Shown in pieces: positions 1 through 9,091 of a stretch of DNA of 64,000 nucleotides. The stretch lies in contig DIOT01000047.1 in assembly GCA_002426195.1 (NCBI GenBank), positions 72,291 through 136,290 on the forward strand. Reading direction: 5' to 3'. Position numbers and translations under genes: made by a program. How positions within the stretch are numbered: position 1 is the stretch's first letter; every line of letters starts with the position of its first letter. The DNA comes from Bacteroidales bacterium UBA5507. GTDB taxonomy: Bacteria > Bacteroidota > Bacteroidia > Bacteroidales > Lentimicrobiaceae. Under the pieces are notes generated by a model. It searched no databases. It was given only the letters and a program-made list of their open reading frames with translations, and had not been told where the DNA came from.

Positions 1-1
1 A

Positions 2-103
2 CTTCTTGGTACTTGTAAAATAAGAGCAATTGAACCGGAGGGATGGTTGAAGAAAGTTATGGAAGTAATCCCTGACTGGCCGGCAAACCAGGTTAAAAAC
101 TAA
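2..103 (+). pseudogene. IS66-family transposase, C-terminal remnant
   Basis: Reading from base 2 gives 33 residues (LLGTCKIRAIEPEGWLKKVM and on) and a stop at 101-103. The LLGTCK...P..WL..V...IPDWP pattern is the conserved C-terminal tail of IS66-type TnpC transposases. After the TAA the same frame continues FPKNCK, which resembles the usual LLPKNWK ending of this family, so the stop may be a Leu-to-stop change (TTA to TAA) and the Cys an eroded Trp. The rest of the element lies left of the window. No IS66 orfA/orfB partner or clear terminal inverted repeat is visible here. The family call rests on motif recognition only. Confidence 0.7.
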
Positions 104-174
104 TTCCCGAAGAACTGTAAAACTGGCTTCTTAAATTTCTTACCTTAGTAAGCTATATGCAGTTTGCCGAATGC

Positions 175-411
175 TTACGGATCAGCAAGTACATCGAATT
201 TAAGACAGATCCCCTTATTATTGTCAGAATAATAAGACCATAATGGAATGTTGTCGTTAATGGAATAGAAACAAGCATAATCCTCTTGATTGGTTTAGCT
301 TGATAATAGTTTCTTTTATAGTTAAATGATACTCCTGACCTTTGCAAATATAGGCCTTGACGTCAATGTTAAGCTTGAAAAATTCTGTTCAAGCAGGTTG
401 TATTCTTCCAT
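175..411 (-). pseudogene. DUF2971-family protein, frameshifted fragment
   Basis: Reading leftward, an ATG at 411 opens MEEYNLLEQN, then a second frame gives FFKLNIDVKAYICKGQEYHL, and a third gives NQEDYACFYSIN followed by LWSYYSDNNKGICLKFD and a stop at 175-177. The last block matches the hallmark of DUF2971 proteins (M/L-W-S-x-Y-A/S-D-x-H/N-K-G-I-C-L-x-F-D). At least two frame changes are needed to join the pieces, and both protein ends are missing compared with a normal family member of about 250 residues. DUF2971 genes often sit in defence or mobile islands, and the IS66 remnant next door fits that. It is a dead fragment. The bases from 412 to 640 hold nothing I recognise. Confidence 0.6.
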
Positions 412-640
412 GATTGTTAACACTCGCTGCAATTTAACATATTACGATATATCTATGTAACATTTAAAAATAATATTTTTTTTGCTAAATATGTTGCAAA
501 TAAAAAATATTTTGTACTTTTTTCCAACTTTTCTCTTCTAGCATTGCTATTAGTTCTAAATTGATACTTGATTTGATTCTATTTTAATTAAGGCGACCAT
601 TTTTGGTTAATTAATATAGTTTTAACCTAAAATTCAAATC

Positions 641-3600
641 ATGAAAAAACTAATTCTACTGCTGTTCTTTACAGCTTTTTCGTTAAACGTCTTCTGTCAG
701 ACAATTTATCAGGTAGGAGGACATACTTTAAAGTACTATAATGGTTCCTGGACAGAAATTATTGATGGTGATGAAATCAATTTGCTAACAAATCTTGTAA
801 TTCTTAAATTCGATCAGTCACTTGCCCAACGAGATATTGATCTTTTGGCAAAAACTTATGATATCAGACAAGTATACTCTAATGCAAGGGGGTTTTTTAT
901 ACTTTTGATGTATCTGGCAGTAACTATGTATCTCTATTAACAAGTCTTTTTGCTGATCACTCTGTTGTATCGGTAGAGTTGAATCATAAGATACAACTAA
1001 TGACACCTCCAAATGATAGTTATGACTTGATTTATGAACTTGTAAACTATTGTGGATTTCCAAACCTCCTATGGCCTTATAATTATACCGAACTTTTTGA
1101 TGCTTGGGAATTATCTACAGGAAATCCTTCCATTACTGTTGCAATTATTGATAATGGCTTATACGTAGATCATGAAGATCTTACTCAGGGACCTGATAAT
1201 TACTCAAATATTTGGGTTAATCTTATTGAAAAAATGGTGTAGCAGGAACAGATGACGATGGTAATGGAAAAATCGATGATTTTTTTGGATGGGATTTCAT
1301 CGACGATGATAATTCAGTCATGCATGATCATTTCGTAGATGGGCATGGAACCAGAATTGCTGGTATTATTGGAGCTAAAAGTAATAATGAAATTGGAGTT
1401 TACGGTATAGCTGGTGGATCAGGAAATGAAGGGATTAAATTAATGGGGTTAAAAGTATCCGGTAGCGGATATATTCAAAGTGCTGCTGTTTCTCAAGCCA
1501 TTGATTATGCAGTAGAAAATGGAGCTAAAATTATAAATATGTCTTTTGGTGGTAGTACTAATTACCCAAGCTGGCAGAGTTCCGTAGAATATGCTTATTC
1601 AGAAAATGTTATCTTAGTTGCCTCAGCGGGTAATTACCAATGTGATAGTCAGAATGGTTGTATTATGTACCCAGCTAAATATGATGAAGTTATTGCAGTC
1701 GGAGCAACTACCGCAAATTTTTACACACTTGGTGCAACAGAAGGAAGATGGAATCCAGTTGGGGAATTCGAGTCCGCAAAGGGTCCTGAACTGGAAATTA
1801 TGGCACCAGGTGTAGCTTTCACCACAGATTATTCGGAAAATCCTTACAATGTTTATCACTCAGAGTATGACTTTTCTGGTACAACATGTATCGGTTCAAA
1901 TCCAGTTGTTGGTACATCTAAAGCATCTGCATTTGTAACTGGAGTCATAGCACTAATGGTATCTGCTAATCCTTGTCTAACAAACGATGATGTAAGGGAT
2001 ATTCTTATGAATTCCAATGATAAAATTGGTGGACCTTATGATCCAAATGGTCATTCAGATTATATGGGCTATGGAAGAATAAATGCCAGAGCAGCTTTAG
2101 AAGCATCACTTTCAGGTTCCTTAACATCAATCACTTCAAATACAACTTGGAATACAAATAGAACCTTATATTATAATGTTGAAATTGAAAGCGGTGCAAC
2201 TTTAACAATTCAGAACTGTACTGTTTTAGCAAGTCAGCTTGTTAAAATAATTGTCAAACCTGGTGGAAAACTAATTATCGATAATTCAACCATTACAAGC
2301 TTATGTGATCATCAGTGGCAGGGTATTGAAGTTTGGGGAAATCATTTACAACATCAATGGACATACAATGGTACATCCTATTATCAAGGATATGTTAAGA
2401 TTGATCATTCAACAATTAGTAATGCAATTTGTGCATTTAACTTATGGAAACCAGGTGATTATACTAAAACAGGAGGTATCTTAATTGCAGATGCTTCTTA
2501 CTTTACAAACAATACTCAATCAATTCGTGCTTTAAACTATAAAAATTTCCATCCTGTGACATTAGCAGAAATGGATTACCAGGCAATTATTGATGATTGT
2601 AAATTTGAACTTAAATCTGATTATAATGGTGACTACCGCTTTTTTAAACATGTGGATCTTGCTAGAGTTAGAGGTGTTCGTTTTAAAGGATGTGATTTCA
2701 GCCTTTCTTCTACTGCTCCAAATGTCGATAATTACAATCATGGTATTGCAGCTTATGATGCCGGCTTCTCAGCAAATGCTGTTTGCAGGAGCACTCAAAC
2801 CCCATGTCCGGAGGCTGACTATGATAAATGTACTTTTAGCGGTTTTCATCATGCAATAAGTGCCAATAATATTAGAACTAGCAATACTTTCTATGTGAAT
2901 CGAGCTGTTTTTGACAATAATGTAATTGGTATCCAAATTAATTCTGTTTTAAATCATATAGTTGTCAACAGTCTGTTTAGCGTTGGGAGTACTACCCGTC
3001 CTGATTGTTCCTACGGAATTTACATGGAATCTTCAACTGGTTTTAGTATTGAAGAGAACACGTTTAATAAAAAGACTGGCGCATTGTGTAATAATACTGT
3101 AGGGATATTTACTAGATCAACCAGAGGTATTGATGATATATATAAAAATGACTTTAATGGCCTTACTTCTGGAATTTATGCTAAAGAATGCAATTATATG
3201 ACAAACTACTGGACAGGTTTAGAATTCTTATGTAATGAGAATACAGGTAACTTTTCTGATTTTTATGTTGAATACATGCCTCTAGTTGATGGCGATGCTA
3301 TTCAAGCTCGACAAGGAAACCGTTACTCAGCTGCTGGTAACACTTTTTCACCTAATGCAACATGGCATTTTTATAATGGGGGTGATTATCTAGTTGGATA
3401 TTATTATAGAAATGTTTCGAATGAAATTCCCGATATCAATAAGATTTACGGAGTGACACGTGAATTAGCTACTGTACAACCGGCAGATTTTTGTGTATCT
3501 CATTACGGTACAGGAGATCCTAAAGAAAAGATTCTATTAAATGATGAAGAGAGGCTGCAAGAAGAATATAACTATGCTACAGCTTCTCTTGATTATAATG

Positions 3601-4685
3601 GAGTTGAAAGCCTTTACAATAATTTAATTGATGGAGGTAGCACTGAAATGACAATGTCTGAAGTCAATCAAGCCACTCCTGAAAGTATGTTATCTGTTAA
3701 GAATGATCTTTTATTATCATCCCCTCATTTATCTGAAGAAGTGTTAATGCTTGTATCCCAAAGAACAGATGTATTTCCGGATATTGCAATTTTTGATATT
3801 TTAGCTGCTAATCCTGATGAACTGAAAAAGGAAGATCTTTTGATATATCTGGAAGAAAAAGAAGATCCCTTACCTGATTATATGATTGAGATCCTTCGGC
3901 AGGTTGCAACAGGTACAAGTTATAAGACGGTACTTCAGGAAGAAATGAATAAACACAGTCATCTGAAAGTTAGAGCTGCAAATTCGATCATACGATCTAT
4001 CCTCAATTCTGAATTTGTTAATTATGAAGATCTAAGAAATTGGTTAGGTAACTTAGGAAGTCTTGAAGCTGATAGGCAAATTATCAATAGCTATTTAGCT
4101 GAAGACAATTATACTGCTGCCTTGAACCTTGCTGGTACATTAGCCGCTAAGTATAACTTAAGTGGGATTGATTTAGAAGTTAATGATGCATATCTTTCCT
4201 GCTTGAATTTAGTGATTACTTTAGAAACTAATGGTAGAGATTATTCAGAATTAACTTTTGAAGAAATTAGTTTCTTAGATGAAACTATTGCAGGTAACCT
4301 AGGTTATGCAAGTGACATGGCTAAGTCGATTAAAACCAGGCATAACTCAATTTCAAATTGTGATTGTCCAATTATAGAAGAAAGTAACCAAAAAAGTGGA
4401 ATAATAAATACTAATAAACTTGCATCTGATTATGGTTTTAGTGTCTCTGTTAATCCCAATCCAGCCAGTAAATGGATAACTTTTAATTACACTTTGCCTT
4501 TGAATGAAACATCGGGTGTAATTGAAATAAAAGATTTAAATGGTAAATCATTAAAAACCATTTCCTTAAATGGGAATAAAGGGCAAGCTATTTGGGATGT
4601 TTCAGATCTCCCATCTTGTCAATTGATTTATTATTCAACCTCAGGTGGTTTTATCACTTCTGGTAAGATCATAATAGTTAAATAA
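641..4685 (+). pseudogene. Subtilisin-like (S8) serine protease with T9SS sorting domain, split by two frameshifts
   Basis: Three consecutive reading frames together encode one secreted S8 protease. Frame one (641-940) begins with signal peptide MKKLILLLFFTAFSLNVFCQ. Frame two (about 895-1242) carries the catalytic Asp in AIIDNG (codon 1150-1152). Frame three (about 1230-4685) carries the His in DGHGTRIAG (1344-1346), the oxyanion Asn in ASAGN, and the Ser in VGTSKASAF (1917-1919). A right-handed parallel beta-helix-like segment, a helical linker and a type A T9SS C-terminal domain (NPNPASKW to the C-terminal Lys) follow. Each break corresponds to one missing base in a homopolymer: G5T6 near 887-897 and A6 near 1229-1235. 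The ATGs at 979 and 1320 are internal Met codons, not starts. Decay, sequencing error and slippage are all possible; as written, no single ORF gives an active enzyme. Confidence 0.85.
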
Positions 4686-4696
4686 GTTAATCAATT

Positions 4697-4731
4697 AAGG
4701 GAGAGAAATTTTCTCTCCCTTATCTTTTTTT
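4697..4731 (+). terminator. Rho-independent terminator after the S8 protease gene
   Basis: An 11-bp perfect stem (AAGGGAGAGAA / TTCTCTCCCTT) with a three-base loop is followed by a T-rich run. It ends 12 bases before the next start codon, so the following secretory gene is probably transcribed separately or by read-through. Confidence 0.85.
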
Positions 4732-4743
4732 AATTCATAAACG

Positions 4744-6360
4744 ATGAGAAAGCGCCTGTTAATTAAAATGCTACCTGTAATACTATTATTATTTAGTAAT
4801 GAAAATTTGGCTCAACCTTTTAAGATCAATTGGCAAACATGTTTTGATTTATCCGGAAGAGAGATAATTGCTGATATTGAACCGGTAAGTGATGGTTATT
4901 TTGTTCTTCAGATGCATGTGGGTGAATATGAAGATGGTCAAATCTTATTAAGAAGAATTACCGAAAGTGGAGAACTGATTTGGGAAAAACAATATGGGGG
5001 TTCGTTAGGAGAAGGTGCTGTAAAAATTTCCAAAACAAATGATAATAACTTTATTATTATGGGAGCAACAGCATCCACTGACGGGGATGTAACAAATAAT
5101 CCTTATCCAAAAAGTTACAGTCACTGGCTAATAAAAATAGATAGTAGTGGAAATATAATCTGGGATAAAGTTTTAGGTAACACCTCAAAAAATAAGATGG
5201 AAGACGGAATTCTTATAGATGATGGAATAATCTTATATGGTTGGGTTGCAGGTGGTGGTGGTGATGTTACAAATTATTATGGAGGATATGATGCCTGGGT
5301 AATTAAAACTGATCTGGAAGGGAACAAACTATGGGATTATACTATTGGAAAATCCTCGTTAGATTTTGGATTTTGCATCAGTGAAACCTCGGATAAGGGA
5401 GTCCTTTTAGGAGGAAGTTCTTTGGTGGATGAAGGAACAGGCGGAAATATTGAATGCCAAAGCCACGGTTGGGAACCTGAAGCAGTACTTTTTAAATTAG
5501 ATTCATTAGGAAATTATCAGTGGCAAAGATGTTATGGGGGAAGTGAAATTGATAATATAAATACAATTATTAATTTGCCAGATGGATACTTACTTGGCTG
5601 TAGTACGTCAAGCAGTGACGGTGACTTGACTGGTAGTGGATATCACGAAGGATACCTGCCACCTAATTACGATAAGACCAACGATATTTGGCTGGTTAAG
5701 ATCGATAAAGGTGGAAATATAATATGGCAAAAGTGTTATGGTGGATCTCAATGGGAGGATATACATGAAATTTACCTTAAAGAAAACGGTAACTACTTAA
5801 TTTTTGGCAGCACATGTTCATTTGATGGGGATGTCATCGGAAATCATTCTATTAGTATATACCGGGATGATATTTGGATCTTTGAGATTGACAGTGTTGG
5901 AAATTTACTATGGCAAAAATGTTTAGGTGGGATAGGGATGGAAGGAAGAGAAATGGCAGTTTATCAAAAAAATGAATATGTTCATCTTATAGCTTCTGAT
6001 ATATTAGGATTAAATAGCGGGAATATTGATTGTGAGTATAATCACTACTATGATGATGGCATCTGGTTATTTGAATTAGCTGATAGTACATTATCAGTTG
6101 AAGAAAGAAATTATAAGGCAGACTTCCAGTTGTATCCTAATCCTGCTAATGATATTGTGGTAGTTGAACATACTGTAAATTCCAAAGGTGTACTTACTAT
6201 CTTTGATATTCAGGGAAAGATACGATTAGTTAAGACTGTTTTTGAGAACAAATATTTCATCAATACTAATTCTTACCCAAGCGGCATTTACCTGGTCAAA
6301 TACACTGATAATGCTGGCCAAACTGTTTCAAAGAAGTTTATTATTAATCATGTTAAATAA
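4744..6360 (+). CDS. Secreted beta-propeller-like repeat protein with T9SS type A sorting domain
   Basis: This 538-residue protein starts with a signal peptide (MRKRLLIKMLPVILLLFSNE, cleaved near LAQ). It then carries about five repeats of a W-x-K-x-x-G-G-S...G-Y-x-L-x-G-x-x-x-S-x-D-G-D pattern, typical of large Bacteroidota surface proteins predicted to fold as beta-propellers. The last 80 residues (FQLYPNPANDIVVVE...YPSGIYLVKY...KKFIINHVK) are a type A T9SS C-terminal domain, which directs export across the outer membrane and attachment to the surface. There is no catalytic motif, so a binding or adhesin role is only an inference. The next gene follows after 6 bp and is of the same class, so the two are probably co-transcribed. 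Confidence 0.8.
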   Translation: MRKRLLIKMLPVILLLFSNENLAQPFKINWQTCFDLSGREIIADIEPVSDGYFVLQMHVGEYEDGQILLRRITESGELIWEKQYGGSLGEGAVKISKTNDNNFIIMGATASTDGDVTNNPYPKSYSHWLIKIDSSGNIIWDKVLGNTSKNKMEDGILIDDGIILYGWVAGGGGDVTNYYGGYDAWVIKTDLEGNKLWDYTIGKSSLDFGFCISETSDKGVLLGGSSLVDEGTGGNIECQSHGWEPEAVLFKLDSLGNYQWQRCYGGSEIDNINTIINLPDGYLLGCSTSSSDGDLTGSGYHEGYLPPNYDKTNDIWLVKIDKGGNIIWQKCYGGSQWEDIHEIYLKENGNYLIFGSTCSFDGDVIGNHSISIYRDDIWIFEIDSVGNLLWQKCLGGIGMEGREMAVYQKNEYVHLIASDILGLNSGNIDCEYNHYYDDGIWLFELADSTLSVEERNYKADFQLYPNPANDIVVVEHTVNSKGVLTIFDIQGKIRLVKTVFENKYFINTNSYPSGIYLVKYTDNAGQTVSKKFIINHVK

Positions 6361-6366
6361 ATCTAT

Positions 6367-7734
6367 ATGAAGACTCTATTTACATTCTTAATTTCAATCA
6401 TGTCATTATCCATAATGGCTCAAAGTACATTCTTAAAACAATACTCCTACTGGGATAGAGCTGAAGCCAATGCCGTATTTGAGGAAAGTGACGGTTATGT
6501 TGTTGGACTGTGTGCAGATATAGGTGAAAGTAGATATCTCATTCTTTTAAAGACCAACTTTGATGGGGATTCAGTATGGACAAAGAAATTTTTGCTTAAC
6601 AGGCAATCAGCTTATATAAACGACTATGCTGTTGACGATGCAAGGAATAAAATTCTAATTGTTCCTCAATTTGGTGGAACAGAAAATGTTTTTAAGTTTG
6701 ATAATGACTGGAATTTAGTATACAACGGAAGCCTTGGTCTGGAATTCCCATATAATATAAAAATATTAAATGATGACAATTATCTCATTTTATCAAAAAG
6801 TCAGGACTTTTACAGGGCACATAAGATTAATAGTCAAACGCAGGAAAAAATATGGTCGGGAGATACATTAATAAGCGAATACAATTATAGTATTGGCAAT
6901 ATATTAGAAAATGAAACAGGGGGTTTTATAATCACCACAAAAAACCGGGGTTTTGAGCCAACTTATATCGGATCGACTATTTATGGCTTAAATTCGGCGG
7001 GTCAGATCATTTCTAATTATACTTTTAACCAATTCGTTTTAGGCACAACTAAATTTGAAGACGGGAATCTTTTATCTCTTGCATACAAGGATCAAAACAC
7101 AACTGGTTATAATGCGATAATCACTTATCAGACAGATGGCACAATCCTGGATTCAACCGATATAACAGTTCAACAAACAAGCTATACACAATTCATAGAA
7201 GACGGAAATAAGAAAGTAATGGCTGGAATGTTATTTGAACCTGGAAACAACTTCTTTCATACTGCTATAGCTTCTTTTGTAAATGATGAAAATGTCTGGA
7301 CGAAAAATCACGGAGATGCTAATTCTAATACAGATAAGTACTATCCATCAGAAATCAAGAAAACATCAGATGCTGGTTACATCATTGTTGGCATTTTAAC
7401 TAATAATGGTTCCTCGTTACCTTACCTTCTAAAAACTGATAGTGTTGGTAATATTATTACTTTAGGAATTTCGGAAAAAAATTATCAATATAATTGGATG
7501 ATTTATCCTAATCCTGCAACTGATCTTGTTCAGATTTCATTTGATAAAAAAGACCAATGGGAGAAGGTAGTTATTTACAATAATCTGGGTACTATTGTTA
7601 AAGAATACACACTTCCGGTACACACTGACAACTTCACATTAAATGCAGAAAACTTCACGTCTGGGGTCTATTTTTGTGGTTTGATAAATCGATCATCAAA
7701 ATCACCTCTGAACAAGATGATAATTGTCAGATAG
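6367..7734 (+). CDS. Secreted protein with T9SS type A sorting domain
   Basis: This is a 455-residue protein with signal peptide MKTLFTFLISIMSLSIMAQ. The body is beta-rich, with weak repeats around W-x-K and DGNLLSL/DAGYIIVG motifs, similar in style to the upstream neighbour and again propeller-like. The C-terminus (WMIYPNPATDLVQISF ... FTSGVYFCGL ... NKMIIVR) is a T9SS sorting domain. It starts 6 bp after the stop of the preceding gene, which suggests a two-gene operon of surface proteins. No enzymatic residues are recognised. It has no obvious terminator before the decayed RHS region. Confidence 0.8.
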   Translation: MKTLFTFLISIMSLSIMAQSTFLKQYSYWDRAEANAVFEESDGYVVGLCADIGESRYLILLKTNFDGDSVWTKKFLLNRQSAYINDYAVDDARNKILIVPQFGGTENVFKFDNDWNLVYNGSLGLEFPYNIKILNDDNYLILSKSQDFYRAHKINSQTQEKIWSGDTLISEYNYSIGNILENETGGFIITTKNRGFEPTYIGSTIYGLNSAGQIISNYTFNQFVLGTTKFEDGNLLSLAYKDQNTTGYNAIITYQTDGTILDSTDITVQQTSYTQFIEDGNKKVMAGMLFEPGNNFFHTAIASFVNDENVWTKNHGDANSNTDKYYPSEIKKTSDAGYIIVGILTNNGSSLPYLLKTDSVGNIITLGISEKNYQYNWMIYPNPATDLVQISFDKKDQWEKVVIYNNLGTIVKEYTLPVHTDNFTLNAENFTSGVYFCGLINRSSKSPLNKMIIVR

Positions 7735-7894
7735 CTTTGAAGATAAGTGAGGATAAGGAGATGAATATTCCGGACAATATTATTAGTGCAAGGTTACAGT
7801 ATATGCCGCTTTTCTCCCGGTTGATGGGTAATTTTCAGCCTGTTCTTTAGAAAAAGAAAGGCCTCGTTACCTGCCTTACAGGTGGCGTAATTAC

Positions 7895-8437
7895 TACAAC
7901 ATACGCGGATGGTTGATAGGATCATTTATAGCAGTCACTTATCCGGCGATTTTTTTCGCTATGGAACTACTTTATAATAAAAATGACGATGATATCGGAA
8001 ATCAGGCTTTGTTTTCAGGCACTATATCAGCTATAAAATGGAACACGGCTTTTCATGAATGAGGGGATGTACATATGGTAAAAGATGCATCAGGCAATAA
8101 AAGAAGGCAATCCGTTTATAAAGATGGCATCCTGATTAAGACTACCGACTTTACGGATAACTGCGTTTATGAAGACGGGAAGTTTGGTTGGCTTAATTTT
8201 GATAACGGCAGAGTTATCTGGGAATCAAAAAATAGGGTTTTATTTGAGCATCATTTAAAAGACCATCTTGGGAATGTGATGGTTGTCTTCTCAAATGACG
8301 GCAACGCTACTAAAGTACAACAGGTTAACAGCTACTATCCTTGTGGGCTTCGAATTAACAATCTGTCTGCCGATTGGGTATTTTATTTTAGGAAGCTTTT
8401 CCTTCCTCTTAAAAATTATAAAGCATTTTACCATTGA
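7895..8437 (+). pseudogene. RHS/YD-repeat protein, decayed core fragment
   Basis: One frame reads YNIRGWLIGS, then FAMELLYNKNDDDIGNQALF and SGTISAIKWNT. These are the standard Bacteroidota RHS-core pieces (YNIRGWL...MxLxYN...NGxIxxxxW). A TGA follows at 8060-8062. The frame then resumes with KDASGNKRR, CVYEDGKFGWLNFDNGRV and the diagnostic HHLKDHLGN and VNSYYPCGLRINN (normally DHLGNxR and YYPFGL). Between the GTISAI and DASGNK blocks the spacer usually present is missing, so there is an internal deletion as well as a stop. RHS similarity ends near 8371; the remaining residues to 8437 are unrelated. The long YD-repeat shell and signal peptide upstream are absent. This is a relic of a polymorphic-toxin-like gene. 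Confidence 0.8.
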
Positions 8438-8540
8438 GCATTTTGTATTGACGATATTTCTTGGATTGTTTGGGACAATTATACTAATAATTAGGTATAA
8501 AGAATTTGTTGTTTCAAAGGTAGATGAAGTAATTGACTGA
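8373..8540 (+). pseudogene. Possible C-terminal tail of a membrane protein at the RHS deletion junction
   Basis: In a different frame from the RHS relic, bases 8373-8540 read IGYFILGSFSFLLKIIKHF, then a second hydrophobic stretch (FVLTIFLGLFGTIILIIR) and a polar end KEFVVSKVDEVID before TGA. The frame has no plausible start of its own: the only upstream ATG lies inside the RHS sequence in the wrong frame. It looks like the last two membrane spans of a protein whose front was removed when the RHS gene was truncated. The product is unknown. Confidence 0.3.
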
Positions 8541-8573
8541 GTACTATTATGATTTATTAAAATTCTAAAATTT

Positions 8574-9023
8574 ATGGACCTTGTTCTGAAATTAAAACAC
8601 TGGCATTTATTTCTAACTTTTATTATACCAGGATATCTTATTGATAATTTAGGTATCTTTCCTATTGTAGTTTTTGAACTGATCATATATTCACTATGGT
8701 TTTATTCAATCTCCAGACTTTGTTATATAAAGATTGATGAAAAAAATCATGAGCGCGTACCAATAACTTTAATTACTTCATTCATCCTACTTCCCCTGCT
8801 CTGGGTAGTGAGTTACCTATCAATCCCGGTTATTTCTGCGATGTCTTCTGCTTTATGGATTGCAACGTTGTTCATCATAATACTTTTCACTACAAAGGCA
8901 CTGAAGGAAGTTGGTGCTGACGTTAAGCCGGTATGGATTGCCATTGGGTTCCTCCTTCCCTTTATTGGGGTTTGGTATATTCAGCCCATGATTAACAGAT
9001 TATACCAGAAACAAATTATCTAA
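8574..9023 (+). CDS. Small integral membrane protein of unknown function
   Basis: This protein has 149 residues with about four hydrophobic segments (around residues 10-30, 30-50, 65-105 and 120-140). It opens with MDLVLKLKHWHLFLTFIIPG, a start seen in many uncharacterised Bacteroidota membrane proteins. There is no signal peptidase site, lipobox or enzymatic motif. It begins 33 bp after the membrane-protein tail at 8540 and closes the accessory region. Its position behind an RHS relic is where an immunity gene might sit, but nothing in the sequence proves that. Function unknown. Confidence 0.6.
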   Translation: MDLVLKLKHWHLFLTFIIPGYLIDNLGIFPIVVFELIIYSLWFYSISRLCYIKIDEKNHERVPITLITSFILLPLLWVVSYLSIPVISAMSSALWIATLFIIILFTTKALKEVGADVKPVWIAIGFLLPFIGVWYIQPMINRLYQKQII

Positions 9024-9091
9024 TCAGCACATCTGGTTATAAAAAATAGTGTGTACCTAAGAAATAAGGTACCCATAAAATGCATGATAGC

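Noticed and set aside
153..347. 64-residue minus-strand ORF (MQRSGVSFNYKRNYY...)
   Set aside because: It runs across the DUF2971 fossil in the wrong frame; the recognised family motif is in another frame.
880..900. Programmed -1 ribosomal frameshift site in the protease gene
   Set aside because: The zero-frame codons AGG GGG TTT TTT do not form a canonical X-XXY-YYZ heptamer, and a second frameshift follows, which makes decay or sequencing error simpler.
8283..8540. 85-residue ORF starting inside the RHS sequence
   Set aside because: Its first third overlaps the RHS core in the wrong frame; only the tail from about 8373 looks like real protein.
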